A DNA stretch of 64,000 bases from Corynebacterium urinipleomorphum (GTDB taxonomy: Bacteria; Actinomycetota; Actinomycetes; Mycobacteriales; Mycobacteriaceae), in the NCBI RefSeq assembly GCF_900155535.1, contig NZ_LT706963.1, forward strand, positions 483,734 through 547,733, given 5' to 3'. Each line of letters starts with the position of its first letter. Within the stretch, counting starts at the first letter, position 1. The translations under genes were made by a program, and so were the position numbers. Shown here in pieces: positions 57,742 through 64,000 of this stretch. The notes below the pieces were generated by a model. The model had not been told where the DNA came from and did no database searches. It was given only the letters and a program-made list of their open reading frames with translations.

Positions 57742-58575
57742 TTAGCCCTTCACGCCGCCGGCGGTCAGGCCGGAGACGATGCGGCGCTGGAATACCAGCA
57801 CCATCAAGATGAGCGGGACAGTCACCAGCGAACCGGCGGCCATGATCGCCGCGTACGGGTATTCGAAAGCGCTCGGGCCGGAGAAGCGGGCAATCGCGAC
57901 GGTCACCGGTTCAGTGGCGTTGGTGGACAGCTGGCGGGCGAGCATGAACTCGTTCCAGGTGGCAATGAACGCGATGATCGCCGTGGTGAAGATGCCGGGC
58001 GCGGCCAGCGGCAGCAGCACCTTGCGGAAGGCCTGGCCGCGCGTAGCGCCGTCGACACGCGCTGCTTCCTCGAGCTCCCACGGCAACTGGCGGAGGAACG
58101 AGATGAGCGTGTACACCGTCAACGGCAGCGCGAAAGAGATATTCGGGATGATCATCGCCCGGTAGGTGCCAATCCACCCGAGATCTCCGAACAGCTGGAA
58201 CAGCGGGGTGACCAGCGCGATACCGGGGAACATGGAGGCAGCGAGAATGATGCCGGTGACAATGCCTTTGCCGCGGAAGTTCAGGCGCGCCAGCGCGTAG
58301 CCGGTGAACACGCCGACGACGACTGCGAGAAGAGTCGTCACTAGCGAGATGAGCAGCGAATTGCCGATCGCCCCGAGGAAGTCATTGCCCTTGTCGGTGG
58401 CCAGTGCGTCACGGAAGTTGTCCAGCGTGACGTGGGTGGGCCACGGCGTGGTGTCAAAGGTGTGGTTCTTGTCCCGCAGTGCGGTGACCAGCATCCAATA
58501 GAACGGCGCGAGCCCCCAGACCAGGATGAAAATGACGCCGAGAATGTGGCCGATTTTTCCGAGGTTCGTTTTCAT
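57742..58575 (-). CDS. Sugar ABC transporter permease (MalG type)
   Basis: A 277-residue permease with six helices. The EAA loop is EEAARVDGATRGQAFRKVLLPLAAPG. It starts NLGKIGHILGVIFILVWGLAPFYWMLV. It overlaps the MalF-type gene by four bases (ATGA). With the MalF and binding-protein genes it forms a CUT1 importer; corynebacterial trehalose uptake (TusEFG) has this layout, but the substrate is not proven from sequence. No ATPase gene lies nearby, so a shared ATPase (MsiK/TusK type) must be encoded elsewhere. Confidence 0.9.
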   Translation of the reverse strand: MKTNLGKIGHILGVIFILVWGLAPFYWMLVTALRDKNHTFDTTPWPTHVTLDNFRDALATDKGNDFLGAIGNSLLISLVTTLLAVVVGVFTGYALARLNFRGKGIVTGIILAASMFPGIALVTPLFQLFGDLGWIGTYRAMIIPNISFALPLTVYTLISFLRQLPWELEEAARVDGATRGQAFRKVLLPLAAPGIFTTAIIAFIATWNEFMLARQLSTNATEPVTVAIARFSGPSAFEYPYAAIMAAGSLVTVPLILMVLVFQRRIVSGLTAGGVKG

Positions 58576-59642
58576 CGGATCGCCTCCGTTGTGTTTGCCG
58601 CGCGCTGCTTTTCAGCCCGCCGTTTTTCCTCGCGTTTCTCCCTCCGCCGCTGCGTCTGTTCCCCGCCGACATCGGCGCCGCCGAACCGGACCATGATGAA
58701 CGCCACCGTGAAGATGAGCAGGAAGATGAGCGTCGACAGCGCAGAGGCGGAGTTGAAGTTGTTCTGCCGCATGTCCTCCACCACGAGCTGGGAGATGGTT
58801 GCGGTGGGGGAGTTGGAGGATGCGGAAATCATGATCACCGGCAGGTCGTACATGCGCAGCGCGTCCAGGGTGCGGAAGAGGATGGCTACCATCAATGTCG
58901 GTTTGACCAAGGGCAGCGTGATCCGGGTGAAGGTCTGCCACGCGGAGGCACCGTCCACACGCGCCGCTTCATAGACGTCCTTCGGGATCATCTGCAGGCC
59001 CGCGAGGATGAGCAGAGCCACGAACGGAGTGGTCTTCCACACGTCGGCGATGATGACCGCGAAGCGCGCCGCCCACGGGTCCGTTGTCCACGCGATGTCC
59101 TGCCCCAGCAGGGAGTTCACGATGCCGTTGGGGGCGAACATGAACTGCCACAGCTTCGCGGTCACGGCCGTGGGAATCGCCCACGGAATGAGCACGGCCG
59201 CGCGGACCAGCGAACGGATACGGGAGGGGTGGTTCATGATCAGCGCCATCACCATGCCCAGCACAGCCTCAAGCGTCACCGTCACCACGGTGAAGAAGAG
59301 GGTGATGCCCAGTGCCGGCCAGAAGTCCGTGGCTAGCACGCCGGGCGGGCAGGGGCCCACGGTACCGGACGGGCTCATGCACCGGTTCTGGATCCAGTAC
59401 AGGTAGTTGTCCAGGCCCGCGAACCCGCCTTCGACAAAGACGCCTGTCGACGGATCAAGGTGACGGTTCGCTTGGAACGACAGCCAGATCGCGCGCACGA
59501 TCGGGTACCCGATCACGATCGCCAGCACGACGAGGGCCGGTGCGACTAAGGCCCACGCCTTGCCAGCGTCGCTTCGCGCACGCTTCTTCGTTGCCGGTTC
59601 CGCGTTTCTCGCAGCGCCACGACGCTTAACGACGGTACTCAT
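58572..59642 (-). CDS. Sugar ABC transporter permease (MalF type)
   Basis: A 356-residue permease with six helices; the first is ALVAPALVVLAIVIGYPIV and the EAA loop is YEAARVDGASAWQTFTRITLPLVKP. The N-terminus is basic (KRRGAARNAEPATKKRARS), and a basic coiled tail (RRREKREEKRRAEKQR) follows the last helix. The ATG at 59642 with GAGAGAG upstream is chosen over a start 11 codons earlier. Its expression may be set lower than the binding protein by the hairpin at 59678. Confidence 0.9.
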   Translation of the reverse strand: MSTVVKRRGAARNAEPATKKRARSDAGKAWALVAPALVVLAIVIGYPIVRAIWLSFQANRHLDPSTGVFVEGGFAGLDNYLYWIQNRCMSPSGTVGPCPPGVLATDFWPALGITLFFTVVTVTLEAVLGMVMALIMNHPSRIRSLVRAAVLIPWAIPTAVTAKLWQFMFAPNGIVNSLLGQDIAWTTDPWAARFAVIIADVWKTTPFVALLILAGLQMIPKDVYEAARVDGASAWQTFTRITLPLVKPTLMVAILFRTLDALRMYDLPVIMISASSNSPTATISQLVVEDMRQNNFNSASALSTLIFLLIFTVAFIMVRFGGADVGGEQTQRRREKREEKRRAEKQRAANTTEAIR

Positions 59643-59677
59643 GCTCTCTCCTTCACGTCTGCCCCCATAAAGCATTG

Positions 59678-59708
59678 GGCCGCGAACGGATTTTAAACCG
59701 TTGCGGCC
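59678..59708 (-). promoter_or_regulatory. Intercistronic hairpin between binding protein and MalF genes
   Basis: GGCCGCGAACGG (59678-59689) and CCGTTGCGGCC (59698-59708) pair with one bulge across an AT-rich eight-base loop. Without a T-run it is more likely an mRNA-stabilising or partial-termination hairpin, the usual way to make more binding protein than permease. Confidence 0.5.
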
Positions 59709-59762
59709 TGGCGGGGTGGTGGCAGGACCGCGTCACCACGGCCCTACCTCAGTGCGGGGGTG

Positions 59763-61046
59763 TTACTGCGCCTGCTTGATCGCGGCGGCCATGTCCTTGG
59801 TAGCGTCGTCGACGCTCTTGCCCGAGGTCAGCGCTGCGTAAGTGTTGTCCTGGACCGCCTTGGAAATCGCCGGGTAGAACGGGGAAACTGGACGCGGCTG
59901 GGCGTTCTCCAGGGACTCCTTCAGAGCCGGCAGGTACGGCTGCTCCTTGATCAGCTCAGCGTCGTCGTAGATGGAGGACAGCACCGGCGGGAAGGACGCC
60001 TTAGCGAAGGAGAGCTGGTTCTCCTCGTTGATGATGAACTCGATGAAGTCCTTCGCCGTCGCCTTGTGCTTGGAGTTGATGTTGATGCCGTTGTTGTAGC
60101 CGCCGAGGGTGGACACACCGACACCCTTCTCGCCGACCAGCGGCTGAACCTCGAAGTTCAGGCCCTTCTCCACGGCGTTGGAGTACATGTACGGCCAGTT
60201 GATGGCAAAGGCGGTGTTGCCCTCGGTGAAGGCCATGTTGGTCTCCTCCTCGGTGGCGGCGGTGGAGCCCTTGGCGATGGTGCCGTCCTCGTATGCGTCG
60301 ACAAGCGCCTGCAGGCCGGCCTTGGCCTCAGCGGACTCGACGGTCGGCTCGCCCTTGTCGTCGATGACGGAACCGCCCCAGCCGTTGATGAAGCCGAGGG
60401 TGTTCACCGTTAGGCCCTCGTACTGCTTGAGCTGGGTGGTCAGGCAGTCGCCCTCCACAGCCTCGCAGGCGGACTTGATGTCGGCGAAGGTGTCCGGCTT
60501 GGAGGGCACCTTGTCCACGTTGCGGAACAGCAGCTGGCCGTTGGTGTTCTGAGGCAGTGCATAGAGCGTGCCGTTGTAAGTGGCGGAGTCGACGGTGGAC
60601 TGCAGGAGCTTGGAGGTGTCCACTGCAAAGTCGCCCTCCAGCGGCTGAAGCCACTGGTTGGCGGCGAAGTCCGCGGTCCACACGACATCGAGCGCCATGA
60701 CGTCGTAGTCGGAGTTACCGGCCTGGAGCGACTGCACGAGGGTGTCGCGCTGGTCGTCCGCCTCGCCGGCAAGCTCCTTGAGGGTGACCTGCTCGTCCGG
60801 GTGGTCCTTGTTCCAGGCCTCGATGATCGGGGTCAGCTTGTCCGTGTCATTGCGGCCCATGGCGAAGGTGATGGGGCCGCGTTCGCCGGCACCGGACTCA
60901 GACGTTGCTGCGCCGTCCTTCTCGGCGTTGTTGTCCGCGTTGTTGGAGGTGTCAGCGGAGTCGTTGGAGCATGCAGCCAGTCCGACGGAGGAGAGAGCGA
61001 GGGCGCACAGAACTGCGCCGGTCTTGCGGGTTGCGTGAAGTTTCAT
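59763..61046 (-). CDS. Sugar ABC transporter substrate-binding lipoprotein
   Basis: A 427-residue CUT1-type solute-binding protein. The lipobox is VGLAAC (Cys26 lipidated), and an Asn/Asp/Ala-rich linker follows. The binding fold has ITFAMGRNDTDKLTPIIEAWNK, YDVMALDVVWTADFAANQWLQP, TFADIKSACEAV and NGININSKHKATAKDFIEF. It resembles LpqY/TusE trehalose-binding proteins in build; substrate inferred only. ATG 61046 with AAAGG ahead. First gene of the operon. Confidence 0.9.
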   Translation of the reverse strand: MKLHATRKTGAVLCALALSSVGLAACSNDSADTSNNADNNAEKDGAATSESGAGERGPITFAMGRNDTDKLTPIIEAWNKDHPDEQVTLKELAGEADDQRDTLVQSLQAGNSDYDVMALDVVWTADFAANQWLQPLEGDFAVDTSKLLQSTVDSATYNGTLYALPQNTNGQLLFRNVDKVPSKPDTFADIKSACEAVEGDCLTTQLKQYEGLTVNTLGFINGWGGSVIDDKGEPTVESAEAKAGLQALVDAYEDGTIAKGSTAATEEETNMAFTEGNTAFAINWPYMYSNAVEKGLNFEVQPLVGEKGVGVSTLGGYNNGININSKHKATAKDFIEFIINEENQLSFAKASFPPVLSSIYDDAELIKEQPYLPALKESLENAQPRPVSPFYPAISKAVQDNTYAALTSGKSVDDATKDMAAAIKQAQ

Positions 61047-61110
61047 GCATCGGCCTTTCAGATTCGGAGGTTCCCCCAATCTTATTGACCGTGTTCTTTG
61101 AAACAGGGAT

Positions 61111-61130
61111 TTCGTAAACTTTTCGTGAAC
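61111..61130. promoter_or_regulatory. Direct repeats upstream of the sugar-binding protein gene
   Basis: TTCGTAAAC (61111-61119) and TTCGTGAAC (61122-61130) are near-identical 9-mers 11 bp apart, one helical turn, within the promoter gap. GTGTTC/GAACAC also flanks them (61091-61096, 61126-61131). They could be operator half-sites for a sugar-responsive repressor; no regulator gene is adjacent. Confidence 0.35.
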
Positions 61131-61216
61131 ACTCCCGCATAAACGCTGGATGCTCTACCCCCCGACACGGGGTGTCTGTGTGCCCGTAAAGTCCGATTCG
61201 GTGATTCTTCGTGTGA

Positions 61217-61696
61217 TTACGCCAAATCGCGGTACATCACATTCGGGTCATCCTCGGTGGGGACGAAACCGAATTTCTCGTACACGTAGCGCGCACGCTG
61301 GTTCTCAGGCATGACCTCGAGAGCGATGCGCTTCGCACCTTGGTCGATGGCCAGCTCGCACACGGAGTGCAGCAGGACGGCGCTCAGGCCGTAACCGTGG
61401 GAGCGCTCCTCCACAGCCAGCACCAGCTCCGGGATGTCCGGGCCCAAATTGGCATTGCTGGTGGTGTCGCCTTCCTCCCAGTAACGCAACCAGATTCCGC
61501 CCGCGGGCGTGTTGTCCTGGTCGTGGGCAATCCAGCCACCGTCATCCTCAGCGGACCAGTCATCCACGAAAGCCTTGACCTTGTCCTGGCCGCAGCCCAG
61601 CGGCTTGGACTCGTCCCCGAACACATCAGCCAAGTAGTGCAGCCGGCGTATATAGGTGCGGTCGGATTCTGTGGCGGGTGTCAGCTTGAACTCCAT
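61217..61696 (-). CDS. GNAT-family N-acetyltransferase
   Basis: A 159-residue GNAT protein. The acetyl-CoA loop region is LVLAVEERSHGYGLSAVLLHSV and the C-terminal NQRARYVYEKFGFVPTEDDPN is typical. The ATG at 61696 follows TACAAT by seven bases on the minus strand, so the mRNA is probably leaderless; an upstream start nine codons earlier would lie over the -10. Substrate unknown. Confidence 0.88.
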   Translation of the reverse strand: MEFKLTPATESDRTYIRRLHYLADVFGDESKPLGCGQDKVKAFVDDWSAEDDGGWIAHDQDNTPAGGIWLRYWEEGDTTSNANLGPDIPELVLAVEERSHGYGLSAVLLHSVCELAIDQGAKRIALEVMPENQRARYVYEKFGFVPTEDDPNVMYRDLA

Positions 61697-61838
61697 GAAG
61701 TTGATTGTAACCAAACAGCTCACTGAGAGAAGCCTAAAATAGGAAGATCACAGTTCTACGTCTCAACCAAGAAGCCCCCCACATCCGGGCCAAATGGTGA
61801 TCGGAACGGGGAGCATAGTGGGGGATTGGAAGCGGGGC

Positions 61839-63224
61839 TTAATCCTCTTCGAAGTAGAGCTGCTTGTTCACGAACTCATCCATGCCGAGCGGGCCGAGTT
61901 CGCGGCCGAAGCCAGAGCGCTTCACGCCGCCGAAGGGGATCTCCTCGCCTTCGCCGGCTGGAGTGTTGACGTTGGCCATGCCGGCGTTGATCTTGCGGGC
62001 GATCTTTCGGGCGCGGTCGGCATCCTGGGAGAAGACGGCGCCGCCGAGACCGTACTGGGTGTCGTTGGCCAGCTTCAGAGACTCCTCGTCGGAGGAGACC
62101 TTGAACACGAGGGCGATCGGGCCGAAGAGCTCCTCGGAATACACGGAGTTCTCCGGGTCCAGGTCTGTCAGCACCGCCGGGGCGTAGTAGGCGTTCTCGC
62201 CGAGGCCGCCGCCCGCACGCAGGGTGGCACCTTCCTTGACAGCGCGGGTGACCTGCTCGTCGAGGCGCTCCGCGGCGTCGCGGGAGGACAGGGGAGCGTA
62301 GACGCCGTTCTCGCCGGCCTCCTCTGGCGTGCCCGGCTTTGCCTGCTCGGCAAGCTTCACCAGCTCGTCAACGAACTCGTCGTAAATGTCCTCCATGACG
62401 ATGATGCGCTTGTTGCCATTGCAGACCTGGCCCATGTTGTAGAGGCGGGTCTCCCAGGCCAGCTCCGCCGCGGCCTTCACATCGTCGGTGTCGAGGATGA
62501 CGTACGGGTCGTTGCCGCCGAGCTCGAGCACGGCCTTCTTCAGGTTCTTGCCTGCCGTCGCGCCGACAGCCGCGCCGGCGCGCTCGGAGCCGGTGAGCGA
62601 GACGCCCTGGACGCGCGGGTCCTCGATCATGGTGGTGATCTGGTCGTGGGAGGCGTAGACGTTCTGGTACACGCCCTCCGGCACGCCGGCATCCTCGATG
62701 ATCTTCTGGATGGCGGCGGAGGACTCCGGGCAGATCTCCGCGTGCTTGAGGATGATGGTGTTGCCGTTCATCAGGTTCGGCGCCGCGAAGCGGGCGACCT
62801 GGTAGTAGGGGAAGTTCCACGGCATGATGCCCACCAGCGCGCCGAGCGGGAGGTGGCGGATCTTCGCGGTGCCGCCGTTGAAGCTCTCGATCTCGCGGTC
62901 GGCGGCGAATGTCTCGCCGTTGTTGGCGTAGTAGCGGAAGATATTGGCGGACAGCTCCACCTCGTCGATGGCGTGGGGGCGGGACTTGCCCATCTCGCGG
63001 CCGATGATCTGCACGAGCTCGTCCTTGCGCTCGTCGAAAAGCTTGGCGATGCGCAGCACGAGCTGCTTGCGCTCAGCGATATCGGTGGCGGACCACGCGT
63101 CGAAGGCCTTCTCGGTTGCGGCGAGGGCCTGCTGGATCTCCTCGTCGGTGGCGGTGGGGAAGGTGGTGAGGACCTCGCCGGTGGCGGGATTCTCTACCCG
63201 GTAGGACATATCTTTCTCAGCCAT
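61839..63224 (-). CDS. Aldehyde dehydrogenase, succinate-semialdehyde type
   Basis: A 461-residue NAD(P)-dependent aldehyde dehydrogenase. The catalytic Cys is in GQVCNGNKRI and the general-base Glu in LELGGNDPY; the cofactor-binding turn is SLTGSERAGAAVG. The first strand is YRVENPATGEVLTTFP. Short length and these motifs place it with GabD2-like succinate-semialdehyde dehydrogenases. AAGGAG precedes the ATG. An amino-acid permease lies 100 bp upstream on the same strand, fitting use of GABA or a related amine (inference). Confidence 0.9.
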   Translation of the reverse strand: MAEKDMSYRVENPATGEVLTTFPTATDEEIQQALAATEKAFDAWSATDIAERKQLVLRIAKLFDERKDELVQIIGREMGKSRPHAIDEVELSANIFRYYANNGETFAADREIESFNGGTAKIRHLPLGALVGIMPWNFPYYQVARFAAPNLMNGNTIILKHAEICPESSAAIQKIIEDAGVPEGVYQNVYASHDQITTMIEDPRVQGVSLTGSERAGAAVGATAGKNLKKAVLELGGNDPYVILDTDDVKAAAELAWETRLYNMGQVCNGNKRIIVMEDIYDEFVDELVKLAEQAKPGTPEEAGENGVYAPLSSRDAAERLDEQVTRAVKEGATLRAGGGLGENAYYAPAVLTDLDPENSVYSEELFGPIALVFKVSSDEESLKLANDTQYGLGGAVFSQDADRARKIARKINAGMANVNTPAGEGEEIPFGGVKRSGFGRELGPLGMDEFVNKQLYFEED

Positions 63225-63324
63225 GATTCTCCTTCAGTAATAGAGCTTTGGTTGTCTCTTCTTTTCGTTTGTGCGGCCCAGTGTAGGGACGGCCCCTGTG
63301 AATCGTGTGTGCCTTCTGCGCTGC

Positions 63325-64000
63325 CTAGATCGTCAGCATCTCCCCTTGCTCATCCTCCTCCGCCGTGGTCCGCGGCAGGGTCTCGTTGCGGAAGAACGCC
63401 GGGTGGCGCAGGCGCGTGAAGAGCATCAGCACCACGCCGAGCAGGAGGATGCCCATGCCGAGCACGAACACGGTTCCCACGCCGAAGATGGAGGAGCCGG
63501 AGCCGTAGGACGGGTCGATCGAGTCGAATGCGGTGACAAAGAACATCGCCAGCAGCATCGTTCCGCCGATCAGCGGAAGCAGGAAGCGGAAAATGAAGCC
63601 GCGCGCCGAATCGGTGATCTCCTTGCGGAAGAACCACACGCAGGCGAAAGCGGTGATGCCGTAGTAGAAGCAGATCATCAGGCCCAGGGCGGTAATCGTG
63701 TCCCACAGCGCATTTTCTGACGCGATGCGGGTCACGGTGTAGAACCCGCCCGCCGCGATCGCGGATGCGGCGGTGGCCACGGCCGGGGGGTGGAATTTCG
63801 GGCTAATCTGCGCGAACACCGGCGGCAGGGCCTTGTAGAAGCCCATCGCCAACAGCGTGCGGGCGGGGCCGACCATCGTCGACTGCAGCGAAGCGAAGGA
63901 ACTCGCCAGCACAGAGATCGACATGAGGATCGCCCATGGTCCCATGACCGGGCCGGCCAGCGCGGCGAAGATCGATTCCTGGTTCTCCGGGTTGCCGGCG
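63325..64000 (-). CDS. APC-superfamily amino-acid permease (5' end beyond window)
   Basis: The frame is open to the window edge, so the N-terminal half is missing. The visible 225 residues hold helices around ILMSISVLASSFASLQSTM, AVATAASAIAAGGFYTVT, TITALGLMICFYYGITAFA, IFRFLLPLIGGTMLLAMFFV and VGTVFVLGMGILLLGVVLML. The segment STMVGPARTLLAMGFYKALPPVFA is typical of the amino-acid/polyamine permeases. The C-terminal tail is acidic. Likely operon with the dehydrogenase gene downstream. Confidence 0.88.
   Translation of the reverse strand, partial: AGNPENQESIFAALAGPVMGPWAILMSISVLASSFASLQSTMVGPARTLLAMGFYKALPPVFAQISPKFHPPAVATAASAIAAGGFYTVTRIASENALWDTITALGLMICFYYGITAFACVWFFRKEITDSARGFIFRFLLPLIGGTMLLAMFFVTAFDSIDPSYGSGSSIFGVGTVFVLGMGILLLGVVLMLFTRLRHPAFFRNETLPRTTAEEDEQGEMLTI

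Overview
This is a 64 kb stretch of core chromosome from a high-GC actinobacterium, almost certainly a Corynebacterium species. The evidence is a WhiB3-type regulator beside sigD and its anti-sigma gene, a histidine-tailed GroEL1, guaB-guaB3-guaA, an ImuA'/ImuB/DnaE2 mutasome, a monomeric isocitrate dehydrogenase, pyruvate carboxylase, an LpdA-type flavoprotein, and a gene order resembling the C. glutamicum tsaD-groESL-sigD-gua-met-pyc region. No rRNA, tRNA, prophage, insertion sequence or CRISPR array was found.

Layout. 1-7.9 kb: tsaB-rimI-tsaD, a small conserved gene, groES-groEL1 behind a perfect CIRCE operator, then whiB3, sigD and rsdA. 8-17.2 kb: guanine nucleotide synthesis (guaB, guaB3, guaA) around a manganese-type ABC transporter with its MntR regulator, then a PspC membrane protein. 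17.2-27.3 kb: SOS mutagenesis genes (imuA'-imuB and dnaE2, each behind a recognisable LexA-type box), separated by a ferredoxin-like gene and the metQNI methionine importer. 27.3-34.3 kb: a Pro/Ala-rich cytochrome b protein, a pair of bacterial PH-domain membrane proteins, trmL, an M20 amidohydrolase, folD and a DUF3017 protein. 34.4-41.9 kb: two PIN-toxin/antitoxin pairs, metX-metY, icd and xth. 41.9-50.4 kb: trpS, a YihY membrane protein, a D,D-carboxypeptidase, a VIT1/CCC1-type transporter, a 414-residue protein with an internal duplication, a coupled small protein plus NlpC/P60 hydrolase, upp and an XRE regulator. 50.5-64 kb: a second M20 amidohydrolase, lpdA, pyc, a DUF305 protein, a sugar ABC transporter without an ATPase gene, a GNAT gene, an aldehyde dehydrogenase and a truncated amino-acid permease.

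How parts work together. The methionine genes (metX, metY, metQNI) and possibly the second amidohydrolase share McbR-like sites. The mutasome genes share SOS boxes. Both toxin-antitoxin operons carry a small palindrome placed over the -10 and start codon. Many promoters put the -10 box 6-8 nt before the start codon, suggesting leaderless mRNAs.

The most unusual signal is a 9-mer, GTCGATAAG (often extended to GTCGATAAGCGA). I counted it 17 times on both strands, in several reading frames and between genes, where about 0.5 copy is expected. I know no function for it. Several gene-free gaps also hold long perfect inverted repeats that no gene explains.
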